Source: Salinibacter grassmerensis (GTDB lineage Bacteria; Bacteroidota; Rhodothermia; Rhodothermales; Salinibacteraceae). From it: DNA of 64,000 nucleotides. The first letter of the stretch is position 1. Every line of letters starts with the position of its first letter. The stretch spans positions 62,001-126,000 of the forward strand of contig NZ_CAMTTF010000006.1 in assembly GCF_947077765.1 (NCBI RefSeq), read 5' to 3'. The translations under genes and the position numbers were made by a program. This document shows, one piece after another, positions 55,166 through 63,568 of this stretch. The notes under the pieces are model-generated. The model did no database searches and was not told the DNA's origin. It saw nothing but the letters and a program-made list of their open reading frames with translations.

Positions 55166-55468
55166 ATGGAAAACCTGCCGGGCCCCGACCGCCCCGACGC
55201 GGACTGTTTAGCGGGCCACCTCCGCCGCAACGAGTTCGTTCTCGAGAGGCCAACGTCTTCTTCTGGCCCTTCTGCCCTCCACCGACGAAAGGATCCCCAG
55301 GATAAACGGGACCACCACGGCTGTGCCGTGATGGAAGAGGCCCGGAAGTACCGCGGGAGCTCTGCGGGTACTCGAACCGATGAAATCGAGACGGAGGAGG
55401 AGGCGGGCGAATACCTGAAAGGTTTGAGGCGCCGCTACGAGGAAGGCGAGACAACCCGCCTTCCCTAA
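55166..55468 (+). CDS. Possible small charged protein
   Basis: 100 aa, ATG start. Only the last third (TDEIETEEEAGEYLKGLRRR) looks like a real helix; the front is Arg/Pro-rich and may be noise, and a later ATG at 55331 would give a 45-aa product. No family, no ribosome site. Confidence 0.25.
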   Translation: MENLPGPDRPDADCLAGHLRRNEFVLERPTSSSGPSALHRRKDPQDKRDHHGCAVMEEARKYRGSSAGTRTDEIETEEEAGEYLKGLRRRYEEGETTRLP

Positions 55469-55893
55469 CGACCTGGTGGCGCCGCGCGCCTCCACGAGGC
55501 CTGCTTCGCAGGGCTCACGCTTTCATGTTGGAACTCCCGTGTCGAGGGTTCCATGTCGGGATTCCCATATCGAGACTCCCCTAGGTGGGCAACTCTCAAG
55601 TGGGCAACTCTCAGGGTATGCCTTCCTGCCTCGCGCCGCGTCCGGTGATCTCTGTGCTGGAAGGCATGTGCTGAAGCACCACTCCCACAGGCTCATCGAG
55701 GCTTTACAGTACCTGGACCGGCGCTTTCCCTTGTCCCCGGCGGCGAGCGTCGACCACTTGCAGTCAATAGGGCCTGAATGTCTCCGCGAGATTTGATCTG
55801 GCCCGAACGGTCCAGCACATCGCAAGCCCTCACAGAGCTGCCCAGAGCCTCTCGGAGGAAAAGCCAGGCAGGCCCGCCCGTTGGAAGGCCACG

Positions 55894-56718
55894 CTAGTTT
55901 TTGATTATCGTCTCCGGGTGCTCCTCGATCGTCTGGTGGCCGGTATCAACCGTGATAGAAAAGGGGCCCGCGGACTTGTTGTCCCTCCGGTTCATCACCA
56001 TGCTCATGTAGGCAGCCCAAATGACCGCATCGGTCTCGGTAGGTCTATTGTCCCGAGTCCCGGTCCACGCAAGCGAAGCATCCTCTTCCTCGACCCTGCG
56101 GTAAAAGGCCTCAAGCCGCTCTGTGGCCGCTTCGGCTAAGTGCTCACTCGCATCTGTGGTCGTTCTTTTCTGCCGCGCGATGCTATCCACTGTTGTCAGG
56201 GCCTGGCATTCATCGACTCGGGTAGGCGGGCCCCCTTCGAGATTAGCCATTTTATCCCGGACTCTCTGAATCTCCGTAAGGAGCCCGAAGTCGCCACGGC
56301 GCCGGACTTTTTCTTGATCCTTGATCACGTCGTAGTACTCTTCCCGCGCATCCAAAATAGCCTCTTCTGCCTCCATTAGAGAAGACAGCGAGGGCAGGAG
56401 GCCACCTTCTCTCGATTCCGCGATCGTTGTTTTCTCGTCATGAGCTGCGTCGCGAGCTGCGGTTACTGCATACGACAGAGGCCGCCGATCGTCCTCGAAC
56501 ATGAGGTGACTCATCAACTCGTCGACGGCCTCCTCCGGCGCCATGTCGCTAAAAACGCGCCGTGCCCAGTGGACAGAACTTTCCGGCAGCCCGGTCTCGA
56601 CAAGGCTGACAAACTCCTGAGCCTTATCCTCGAGCTCTCTCCACACCTCGTCGAGATCGATCATGAGGTTGTGATGCTCGACCATCTTCTGAATGTCGTC
56701 AGACTGCCCGATCATCAT
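55894..56718 (-). CDS. Alpha-helical protein of unknown function
   Basis: 274 aa from the ATG at 56718; the frame is open farther upstream, but there it overlaps the nuclease gene in low-complexity DNA. It is acidic and helical throughout (LEDKAQEFVSLVE; LMEAEEAILDAREEYYDVIK; LAEAATERLEAFYRRVEEED). No signal peptide or membrane segment. It is the last gene of the minus-strand run after the thermonuclease. No family is recognised. Confidence 0.65.
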   Translation of the reverse strand: MMIGQSDDIQKMVEHHNLMIDLDEVWRELEDKAQEFVSLVETGLPESSVHWARRVFSDMAPEEAVDELMSHLMFEDDRRPLSYAVTAARDAAHDEKTTIAESREGGLLPSLSSLMEAEEAILDAREEYYDVIKDQEKVRRRGDFGLLTEIQRVRDKMANLEGGPPTRVDECQALTTVDSIARQKRTTTDASEHLAEAATERLEAFYRRVEEEDASLAWTGTRDNRPTETDAVIWAAYMSMVMNRRDNKSAGPFSITVDTGHQTIEEHPETIIKN

Positions 56719-56763
56719 GGCTGGAGAGGTACTTATGTGAAGGTAACACGCGTCTGCGCCAAA

Positions 56764-56853
56764 TTGCCCTCTGCGAGGTGCCGTCCGCAAAAGGCTCCGT
56801 GCTGGAAGGGGCTGTGCTGATAGGAGCCCTGCTAGAAGCAATCCAGTAGCCAG
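56764..56853 (-). repeat. 15-bp tandem repeat C
   Basis: About six units; on the minus strand they read CTTCTAGCAGGGCTC, CTATCAGCACAGCCC and so on, as if coding for LLAGL-LSAQP-LPARS. It lies between the nuclease gene and the alpha-helical protein gene. Confidence 0.65.
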
Positions 56854-56875
56854 ACGTCCCGCAGAATTCGGGCTT

Positions 56876-57859
56876 TCAGGGGCGTTCCCAGTAAGGATTT
56901 TCGACGTTGCTCTCGTTTTCGTCATCTCTGCTGGAACGCCGGTCCTGGTTTTCTGGCCGGCGATCAGTGGAGTGGCCTGTGGGAGCCGGCTCTGGCAGAT
57001 CCGGCTCTTGGGAGTCTGGCCCTGGAGAGTCCGGTTCTGGAGAGTCCGATCGCGAAAAAACCGTCGCCCAAAATTCTTCGGAGCGCTGCGGGCGTTGCTT
57101 TTCACTGGACTGCTTTTTTCGTGAGGAATCGCCTTCTCCTCCACCGCCCTCGGAGGCTTCTTTCTCCGCAGTACCTTTGCCAGTGGAGTTTTCTCCGGTA
57201 TCATTCTCTTCGGTAGGGTCCTTCACAGAGTTCTTTCCTGCCTCCCAACCGGATGGAGGAGTAATCTCCGAAGGCGATGCCTGATTGTCAGAAGGTGTCT
57301 CTTGCCCTGAGCGATCGGGAAGTCTCATGTGTGTAGGGAGCGGGACCCCAAGATCGTAAACTTCTTCTCTCCGCCCGGCCTCCTGGAAGGCCTCCCGGAT
57401 CCTGTCTTCGTACTTGTGGGCATGATCGGTGGGAAGAGCGTGCCGGGCCCAAATCAAAGACTCGGCGAGAAGGCCATCTCGTTTTCCGTCGGAGGCAACG
57501 GTCCATACGTGGGCAAGCGTCCGGTCATACCAGTCCGTTTGGCCTGCCTCGCGGTCAAGTTCGAGCTCAACCTTTCGGCCGAGGACCGCCTGCGAAAGCC
57601 AGCGATGCGCTTCCTGTCCGTTCTTGATGATCTGCTCTGCCGGTACCTTGGTGATTATCTCATCACGCCGGCACTTATCGTTCTTTTCCTTCTCTGGGGC
57701 GTCCACCCCGATAAGCCGAATGACCTGATCTCCGTCTACTTCGATTGTATCTCCGTCGAACACGCGGGTCACTCGCCCCCTAAAGACTCGGTTTTCCACC
57801 GACCGGGGCCCCAGGAAGCTCCAAAGGGAAGACCCAGACCAAAACGATTCTCTTCGCAC
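56876..57859 (-). CDS. Thermonuclease-family (SNase) nuclease with acidic Ser-rich tail
   Basis: 327 aa from a GTG. The SNase domain (about 27-170) keeps the metal Asp in FDGDTIEV, Arg35 and Glu43 equivalents in IRLIGVDAPE, and Arg87 in YDRTLAHVW; EDRIREAFQEAG is the late helix. The last about 140 residues are disordered, Ser/Glu/Asp/Pro-rich, including DSPEP-type 15-bp repeats. There is no classical signal peptide, but a 46-aa membrane microprotein gene ends 6 bp upstream. It cuts DNA and RNA with Ca by family. Confidence 0.88.
   Translation of the reverse strand: MRRESFWSGSSLWSFLGPRSVENRVFRGRVTRVFDGDTIEVDGDQVIRLIGVDAPEKEKNDKCRRDEIITKVPAEQIIKNGQEAHRWLSQAVLGRKVELELDREAGQTDWYDRTLAHVWTVASDGKRDGLLAESLIWARHALPTDHAHKYEDRIREAFQEAGRREEVYDLGVPLPTHMRLPDRSGQETPSDNQASPSEITPPSGWEAGKNSVKDPTEENDTGENSTGKGTAEKEASEGGGGEGDSSRKKQSSEKQRPQRSEEFWATVFSRSDSPEPDSPGPDSQEPDLPEPAPTGHSTDRRPENQDRRSSRDDENESNVENPYWERP
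56973..57047 (-). repeat. 15-bp tandem repeat D (in nuclease tail)
   Basis: Five units such as GGTTCTGGAGAGTCC (plus strand), encoding DSPEP-DSPGP-DSQEP-DLPEP on the coding strand. Confidence 0.85.
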
Positions 57860-57865
57860 ACCCCC

Positions 57866-58006
57866 TCAGTAGGCAGTTGCATGCCAAAGCACATAGACAA
57901 GCGCTCCGACCGACATCGATAAGACAAACTCCCACTGCTGAATCTTCAGCGCGCGAGCCGTGCTGCCCGCGACCGCCTGAACGATTCTAACTGCAGTATC
58001 CAGCAT
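57866..58006 (-). CDS. 46-residue membrane microprotein
   Basis: ATG at 58006, TGA at 57866-57868. The N-terminal half is an amphipathic helix (VRIVQAVAGSTARALKIQQW) and the C-terminal half one hydrophobic helix (EFVLSMSVGALVYVL) ending HATAY. A homologous stretch of identical length, with two in-frame stops, lies at 60030-60170 in the same place relative to a decayed ankyrin gene, so the gene was conserved as a unit. It ends 6 bp before the nuclease start. A membrane anchor or holin/toxin-like role is possible. Confidence 0.65.
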   Translation of the reverse strand: MLDTAVRIVQAVAGSTARALKIQQWEFVLSMSVGALVYVLWHATAY

Positions 58007-58222
58007 GCTAGTTAACCGTTGCTTGCGCGAGATGAAGTGAAAGTTCTAAAGCAGAGAGGGCCGCCTCCAGCAATTGGAAAAGCCATGTGTTTAGGAGAAC
58101 ACGTTTCCTCAAGTGCCCTGATACTGCGCTTCTGGCACCGCACTGCCACCACGTTGCTCTCATGCCAAACCCCTCCCACGACGTTTCCCACATGTCACCT
58201 CCGGCGCGTTGGCACATCTCCG

Positions 58223-59557
58223 TTAGCGTTCTTTTAGCTCCCCGGACGGACTTACGACCGCATCCGAAAGCTCACTGGACCTTCTTGCCCCGAAATGCCG
58301 GAGAATCATTCTCGCGTTTCGGTTTGGGCCTTCGCTGGAGGCAGCTAAATCTAGCGGAGTGTCCCCGGCTGCGCTTTTGGCATTTGCGGCTGCTCCAGCG
58401 CTCAGAAGAGACGTGATCTTTGGCACATGCGTGCTGCGGGCAGCCTTATGGAGGGGTGTCTCCTCCATCGCGTCCCGCTTCTCGAAGCTTGCTCCCTTTC
58501 GCACGAGGGTCTGAAGGGCCGCCGGGTCATGGCCAAAAGATGCCGCCAGGTGTAGGGGGGCACGGCCTGCCGCATCGGTCTCTTCAACGCTAGATCCTGC
58601 CTCAATGAGACGCAGAGCGGACCTCTCGTTTCCGGTTCGCGAGGCTTCGTGCAGAGGCGTCCGCCCAAGCCTGTCGCGAGCCTCAACCCTCGCGCCAGAC
58701 CTGAGTAGCAGTTCCACTATTTCCGCTCCCCTAGAAGACGAGTTGCACGAGGCTGCCCGGTGCAGAGGCGCCTTTCCCCACTTGTCACGCACGTCCAGTC
58801 TTGCTCCTTCGTCGATCAACAGCTCTGCCACGGGCACCTGTCCCTCTTCAGCGCATCTGTGGAGCGGAGTTCTCGACTTTTGGTCACATCCGTTAACATC
58901 TGCCCCACAATCGATGCAGCGTTTGACCAGTCCTGTGTAGCCTGCTCTCACCACATAAGGAAGACCAGGAAGCGAAGTCGCGCCAGGTGAGGCTAGATTC
59001 CCTGATGAAGAACTCACCGGAGAACTGTCTGGCGAAGAACTATTTGGCGAAGAATTACCTGACGGAAAATCGCTTGACGAAGAATCGCTCGGGGAGGAAC
59101 CAGCTGGAGAAGAGGAGAGGTCCGGAGCGCCGAGCAGATCATCGTAGTTGTAATCCAGTCCCGTCTCTTCGCTTTCCTGACTGCCGGATTTCTCATCACT
59201 GCCGCCAGATATTTGGGAACTGCTAGCGCTCTGAGAATTGCAGGAAGAAACGGAGTCGCAGGAGGCTGTAGAGCCCCGGGAGGTCGCGAGGAGAGAGCTA
59301 GGGTTTACCTCCAGCTCGCTCTCCCGCATCTTCCCAGTGTTGGGAATCCTGCGTCGCTTCTCTTCAGAGGACATCTCGGGAGTGTTCTCATGGAAATCCA
59401 GCCCACCGGAGACTGCGCCCTTGCCTGCCCGCGCTCTGTCCTCGCGAGAGGCCGAGGCCCAGCTCTTGCTCTTCTCCAGGTCACGCTGCGTGGCATGGCT
59501 GCGCACAGCAGGCCGGAGTGCCATCTGGTCGATAAGGTTGGGAGTTTGAGTCCGCAT
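58223..59557 (-). CDS. Ankyrin-repeat protein with Ser-rich spacer
   Basis: 444 aa from the ATG at 59557, the start kept in the decayed copy; a TTG at 59608 is also in frame. Residues about 1-110 are basic and polar, about 110-195 are Ser/Asp-rich and repetitive (repeat E), and about 200-430 hold about six ankyrin repeats (SRTPLHRCAEEGQVPVAELL; GRTPLHEASRTGNERSALRL; EETPLHKAARSTHVPKITSL). There is no signal peptide. Protein-protein binding by family. It lies upstream of the microprotein and nuclease genes on the same strand, suggesting a joint function. Confidence 0.85.
   Translation of the reverse strand: MRTQTPNLIDQMALRPAVRSHATQRDLEKSKSWASASREDRARAGKGAVSGGLDFHENTPEMSSEEKRRRIPNTGKMRESELEVNPSSLLATSRGSTASCDSVSSCNSQSASSSQISGGSDEKSGSQESEETGLDYNYDDLLGAPDLSSSPAGSSPSDSSSSDFPSGNSSPNSSSPDSSPVSSSSGNLASPGATSLPGLPYVVRAGYTGLVKRCIDCGADVNGCDQKSRTPLHRCAEEGQVPVAELLIDEGARLDVRDKWGKAPLHRAASCNSSSRGAEIVELLLRSGARVEARDRLGRTPLHEASRTGNERSALRLIEAGSSVEETDAAGRAPLHLAASFGHDPAALQTLVRKGASFEKRDAMEETPLHKAARSTHVPKITSLLSAGAAANAKSAAGDTPLDLAASSEGPNRNARMILRHFGARRSSELSDAVVSPSGELKER
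59007..59108. repeat. 15-bp tandem repeat E (in ankyrin gene)
   Basis: Seven units, one of 12 bp, for example GAAGAACTATTTGGC on the plus strand. On the plus strand they read EELFG-type pentapeptides; on the coding strand they give Ser-rich sequence. Confidence 0.8.
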
Positions 59558-59608
59558 TGGATCTTGAGGTCTCTTTCGTGAGAAAGCTTCGGTTTTAGGT
59601 AGGCTCAA

Positions 59609-60029
59609 GCCTCAGGTCCTGCTCAGCCACCAGCGTATGGCCCATTTTGCATGCAGCACGCTTTGCGAGCGGGCAGTCTGCTCCAGGAAACCTGGCAGAA
59701 ACGCCTTCTGGCCGTGTGATCAGGAGCCGATAAGTTCTCTTCCCTCTTGGGGTTGCATTAGGGCGAGAATAGGCGGCAATGTGAGCCTCTAAGTATGAAT
59801 TGAGAGTTAAGGAAGTGCGTTACCCTACATCTGATTCACACCCGATGCGCACAGATGCCTCAGGCCAAGACGACACTGGGTCAGAGCGCGACAGAGAACA
59901 CGAAGCAGGAAGGGAGACATTTCAGGAATCAGATCGAGGCTCTCCCCCTCGCAAGACCTTGTCCTCCAGGCCACCCAGCTTAGAGAGACCGAGGATTGCA
60001 GAACTGGAGGAGAAGGACTGTACTCTTGC
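59609..60029. other. Gap between the two ankyrin units
   Basis: A weak plus-strand frame at 59800-60033 is not accepted. The first 50 bp resemble the DNA upstream of the decayed ankyrin gene. Confidence 0.4.
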
Positions 60030-60170
60030 CTAATGGGCAGCTGCCTGCCACAGCCCGTCGGCAAGCGCCCCGGCCGACATCGACGTAGTAAATTCTCACT
60101 GCTGGAGCTTCAGAGCGCGGGCTGTGCTGTTCAGGGCTGTCTGAGCGGCCTAAAGTATGCTGTCTACCAT
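60030..60170 (-). pseudogene. Decayed copy of the 46-residue microprotein gene
   Basis: Same 47-codon length as the intact copy. It reads MVDSIL, stop, AAQTALNSTARALKLQQ, stop (where the intact gene has Trp25), then EFTTSMSAGALADGLW and a TAG at 60030. It lies downstream of the ankyrin relic as the intact one does. Confidence 0.75.
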
Positions 60171-60508
60171 GACGGTTAGCCATTACTTGTCAGTCATTGA
60201 TTGCGTCAGTCATTGCTTGCGAGGGAAGAAGCGAAAACCTGAAGGCGAAAACTTTTCACGTGGAGAGGCCGCTTCTCAATCGGAGGAGCCGCTCGTGTGA
60301 AGTGGGATCCTTGCTCTCCGCATCAATGCCTTCCACTTTCGCCGGTCAGTCCTGATCAGCATCGTTGCACGACTGAGGCGCGCTCCCTTGAACTCTCTCC
60401 CGCACAAGCGCTCTCTTGAGTGCTTTCCGCTGGGCGCACTGACGCTGCATCTCCACTGAGGTTTTTGCCGGGGTGCCTGCCCTTGACATGCCAGCATCTG
60501 CCCACTAG

Positions 60509-61691
60509 CTACATCTTCAGCTCTCCGGGCGGGCCTGCGACCGCATCCGAAAGCTCACCGGCCTGCCCCGAAATGCCGGAGAATCATTCTCGCGTCTCGG
60601 TTTGAGCCTTCGCCAGAGGCAGCCAGGTCCAGTAGAGCATTCCCGGCCGCGTTCCTGATGTTTACAGGTGCCTCAGCGCCTGGAAGACAGGTGACCTCCG
60701 GCGCGCATGTGCTGCGGGCAGCTCTATGAAGAGGCATTTCTTCCACGGTGTCCCCCTGCCCGAGATTTCCATCTTCTACGCGAACGTTTGAAGGGCTGCC
60801 GGGTCGTGGCCGAAGAAGACCGCTGGGTGCAAGGGAGAAAGGCCCTCCGCGTCAGTCTTTTAGGCGCTAGATCCTGCATTCACGAGGCAGTTCTTTCATT
60901 TCCGCTTTTTGAGGCTTCACGCAAGGACATCCGCCCGAGCCTGCCACGGGCTTTGAGCTTTGCGCCGAGCCGGCCCACCATCTCCGCTCCACCGGGAGAC
61001 GAGCGGCAAGAGTCTGCGCGGTGTAGAGGCTCCTTCCTCCGTCTGTCTAGGGCGCTCAGGTCTGCCCTTTCCGTGATCAACAGCTTCGCCGCCACTACAT
61101 GCCCACCTTCGACACATCCTTGGAGCGGAATCCTCGATCCTTTTTGGAGTGGAGTCCTCGATCCTGAGTCACGCCCGTGACATCTGCTCCACGGTCGATG
61201 CAGCGCTTGACAAATCCCAGGCGACCGGCTCTCGCCATGTGGGGGAGACCAAGGAGCACCACACCACAGGAATCTGGTTTCTCCACCAGAGAACTCGGGG
61301 ACGGATCGGCTGGCGAGGAACTGGCCAGCGAAGACTCAACCGATGAAGAACCTGCCGTTGAGGGATTTGCTCCCGAAGAGTTGGCTGTTGAAGAGTCGTC
61401 TGTCTCTTCCTGCTTGCTGCATTCCTCATCGTCGTCGCCAGAGTTCGCCTCCATCCCGCTCTCACGCAACTTCCCAGCTCCGGGAATCCTACGTCGTTTC
61501 TCCTCGGAAGACATCTCGGGGGCGCTCTCGTGAAGGTCCAGCCCGTTGGGGGTCGCCTCCACGCTTGCCTGCCTGACGTTCGCGTAGGAGACCGGGGCCG
61601 GGCCCTTCTCCAAGTCACGCCGCGTGGCATGGCTTCGCACGGCAGATCGGAGTTCCGTCTAGCCGATGAAGATAGGAGTTTGTAGACGCAT
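60509..61691 (-). pseudogene. Decayed ankyrin-repeat gene (second copy)
   Basis: The ATG at 61691 begins MRLQTPIFIG followed by a stop; the frame then resumes with AVRSHATRRDLEK and SSEEKRRRIPGAGKLRESGM, clearly like the intact gene. Several frameshifts follow (frames ending at 61095 and 60880, then MPLHRAARSTCAPEV to ARMILRHFGAGR), and the tail GELSDAVAGPPGELKM ends at 60509. It cannot make the full protein. Confidence 0.8.
61315..61404. repeat. 15-bp tandem repeat F (in ankyrin relic)
   Basis: Six exact-length units such as GAAGAGTTGGCTGTT (plus strand), corresponding in place to repeat E of the intact gene but with different unit order. Confidence 0.85.
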
Positions 61692-61939
61692 TGGATTTTG
61701 GGTCTTGGCTGGATTTCGGGTCTTGTGAGAACGCTTCGGTTTTGGGAGACCTCTGGCCTCAAGCTCTGCTGAGCCAGCATCCCACAGGCGAGACGACCTT
61801 ACAGGCTAGGTACAGGTAAGCTGCCTGACCGCTCGATCAGACCGGTCCTCTCGGCTCAGAGAAGCTCGTGTCACAGGACTCGTATCGCAGGAAAAGCCCG
61901 CACGCACGGTCACCTGTGCCGTCAGGAACGCTCACGCGA

Positions 61940-62356
61940 TCAAAAGAGCTCGTACTGGCGGTCATTGCACTGGGGGCACGACACCTCGGCTTCCATTCCT
62001 TCAGGGCGCCTTGGATGGTTTTCATTGTCCAGTTCGTCTCTGTAGTAGTGCCACAGCCCGCATAGGCGCTTGAAAACCTCCTCTTGTGAGGTCATGTGCT
62101 CAAGAGCGAAGTAGTCGTACTTTCTGCGCCGAGCAAAATGTAAAATATCCCCCATGACGTCCTCTCTCTCCCGAAAGCGCACTATGTAGCGAGGAGAGTA
62201 GCTTTTGTATTTCGAAGTGTAGAGCCTAAAGATGCCAGGCCTGTCCTCTTCGAGCACTTCTTCGATCCATCCGATTTTGTGCCGATCGTCGGCGCCGAGG
62301 CTTCCGGTCTCGGTTGAAGGTCTTAGCGAGTCGCGTCCGTTCTCGTGTAGCTGCAT
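61940..62356 (-). CDS. Small protein of unknown function with C-terminal Cys pair
   Basis: 138 aa, ATG start. A mixed alpha/beta core (IGWIEEVLEEDRPGIFRLYT; YDYFALEHMTSQEEVFKRLC) and a C-terminal SCPQCNDRQYELF, with Cys-x2-Cys as half a zinc site. No signal peptide or membrane segment. It lies between the lipoprotein gene and the ankyrin relic on the same strand. No family is recognised. Confidence 0.6.
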   Translation of the reverse strand: MQLHENGRDSLRPSTETGSLGADDRHKIGWIEEVLEEDRPGIFRLYTSKYKSYSPRYIVRFREREDVMGDILHFARRRKYDYFALEHMTSQEEVFKRLCGLWHYYRDELDNENHPRRPEGMEAEVSCPQCNDRQYELF

Positions 62357-62523
62357 CGGTCGTGGAAGACTTGTTTGTGATCTTGAGCTGTGTGTGATTC
62401 TGGCCTGCCCCTGGCCCTGAGGTCGGCCTGAAGGCGGAGGAAAGGCTCGGGCCTATGGAGATTCGGCCTGCGGAGAGCAGCGTGCTGCGCCCGTGGCTGG
62501 CCACCGTCCTTTTTCCAACTCAA

Positions 62524-63321
62524 CTACCATCCCATGAGCGTCGGACCGTAGTGAGACGGCTCGATTTTCGCGCCAGCTGCCCGGAAGAACTGGATCCAAA
62601 ATTTTTCGATGGACCGGGCGCGCTCAGGAGGAATGTCTGTCGTCGACGTGGCCCCTGCGACCCACACGTGAGCGCCTTCCAGGTCTGGGAATCGGTCTTT
62701 CTCGCGCAGGCGCTGGAAAAGGGTGTCGGCAGTCTCTGTGGTCAGCGCGCGGCGGCGCAGGTTCGGGCCACAGGTCTCGACCATGTCCGACGCTACGAGG
62801 AGGCGCTTTTCTGCGCCGGGTTCAGCGTTCCGGAATACCTTCTGGGCGATTTTCATCGAGCCGATAAGGTCGGTGCATTTCGATGACCTGCCTCCCAAAA
62901 GCGCCTCTTCGATGAGGGATTTCGCCTGCGCCTGAAGCTGTGCCTGTGCCTCTTCCTTAGCCTTCCGGTGCAAGCCGGTAGTCTGGGTCAAAGGACTGAA
63001 GGCGGGCACCTTCACGTCCACTGGGAGGCGCGCATCTCGCATCGAGGCGCCCGTGATCTGCCCCATGACGACACGCTCCCCGTCGCTGAGGCTTTCAGTG
63101 ACAGTCTCTGCAACCTCCCCGTAGCGGTCTTTCATCGGGCCCGCAGAGTTGCTGTCGTCGAAGAGCACCAGGGTCACTCTCTCCGTCTCAGGTCCGCCAC
63201 ATCCGGCGAGGAAAGCTACTGCAAGTAAGGTCATTGCGGCAGCCATCAGGTGTGAGGCCACTGGGCGTGTGTGATGAAAGGCGTGAGTTGTGCCTGTTGG
63301 GTTCGAACTTGTCTTCTTCAT
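62524..63321 (-). CDS. Lipoprotein with von Willebrand A-like start
   Basis: 265 aa. Lipobox VAFLAGC with Cys at about 41 after a long, His/Thr-rich signal. The mature part opens VTLVLFDDSNSAG, like the D-x-S-x-S metal site of VWA domains, and later has KRLLVASDMVETCGP, a second VWA-type strand. The middle is a charged helix (KAKEEAQAQLQAQAKSLIEE). Surface or periplasmic location. It may pair with the coiled-coil protein encoded just upstream. Confidence 0.7.
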   Translation of the reverse strand: MKKTSSNPTGTTHAFHHTRPVASHLMAAAMTLLAVAFLAGCGGPETERVTLVLFDDSNSAGPMKDRYGEVAETVTESLSDGERVVMGQITGASMRDARLPVDVKVPAFSPLTQTTGLHRKAKEEAQAQLQAQAKSLIEEALLGGRSSKCTDLIGSMKIAQKVFRNAEPGAEKRLLVASDMVETCGPNLRRRALTTETADTLFQRLREKDRFPDLEGAHVWVAGATSTTDIPPERARSIEKFWIQFFRAAGAKIEPSHYGPTLMGW

Positions 63322-63568
63322 AGCGTTTGGGCGCTTTTTTTGTGCTGTCGTTTGGTGTGCTGCTGCTCAGTGCGATATGCGTGTCACGCAAGTTGGTGAG
63401 CGCTGAGTCCAGGTCAGCTGGCACCCAGTTGCCTTGAGAGCCCGGTGCGCTTTCCAGGAAAGACTCAGGCCGGCTTTGGCCCATCATGGGCCTCAGCGCG
63501 ACGTGGGTCTCAGTCCGATGCAGGATTACTCGGACGCAGGCTCACCTGGAGCTCACCCGGACGTAGGC

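Larger units (their letters stand above)
54177..55893. other. Repeat-rich, gene-poor region
   Basis: Contains a 27-bp unit repeated twice (54366-54419), a GCCTCAGGTCA repeat near 54513-54540, a 16-bp tandem repeat (separate entry) and loose repeats at 55526-55620. The only possible gene is at 55166-55468. Confidence 0.5.

Noticed and set aside
56719-57204. Extended N-terminus of the alpha-helical protein
   Set aside because: It overlaps the nuclease gene in the same direction, and the extension consists of the 15-bp repeats read in another frame.
52752-61404. Repeat arrays considered as CRISPR
   Set aside because: Units are short and directly adjacent with no spacers, and there are no cas genes.
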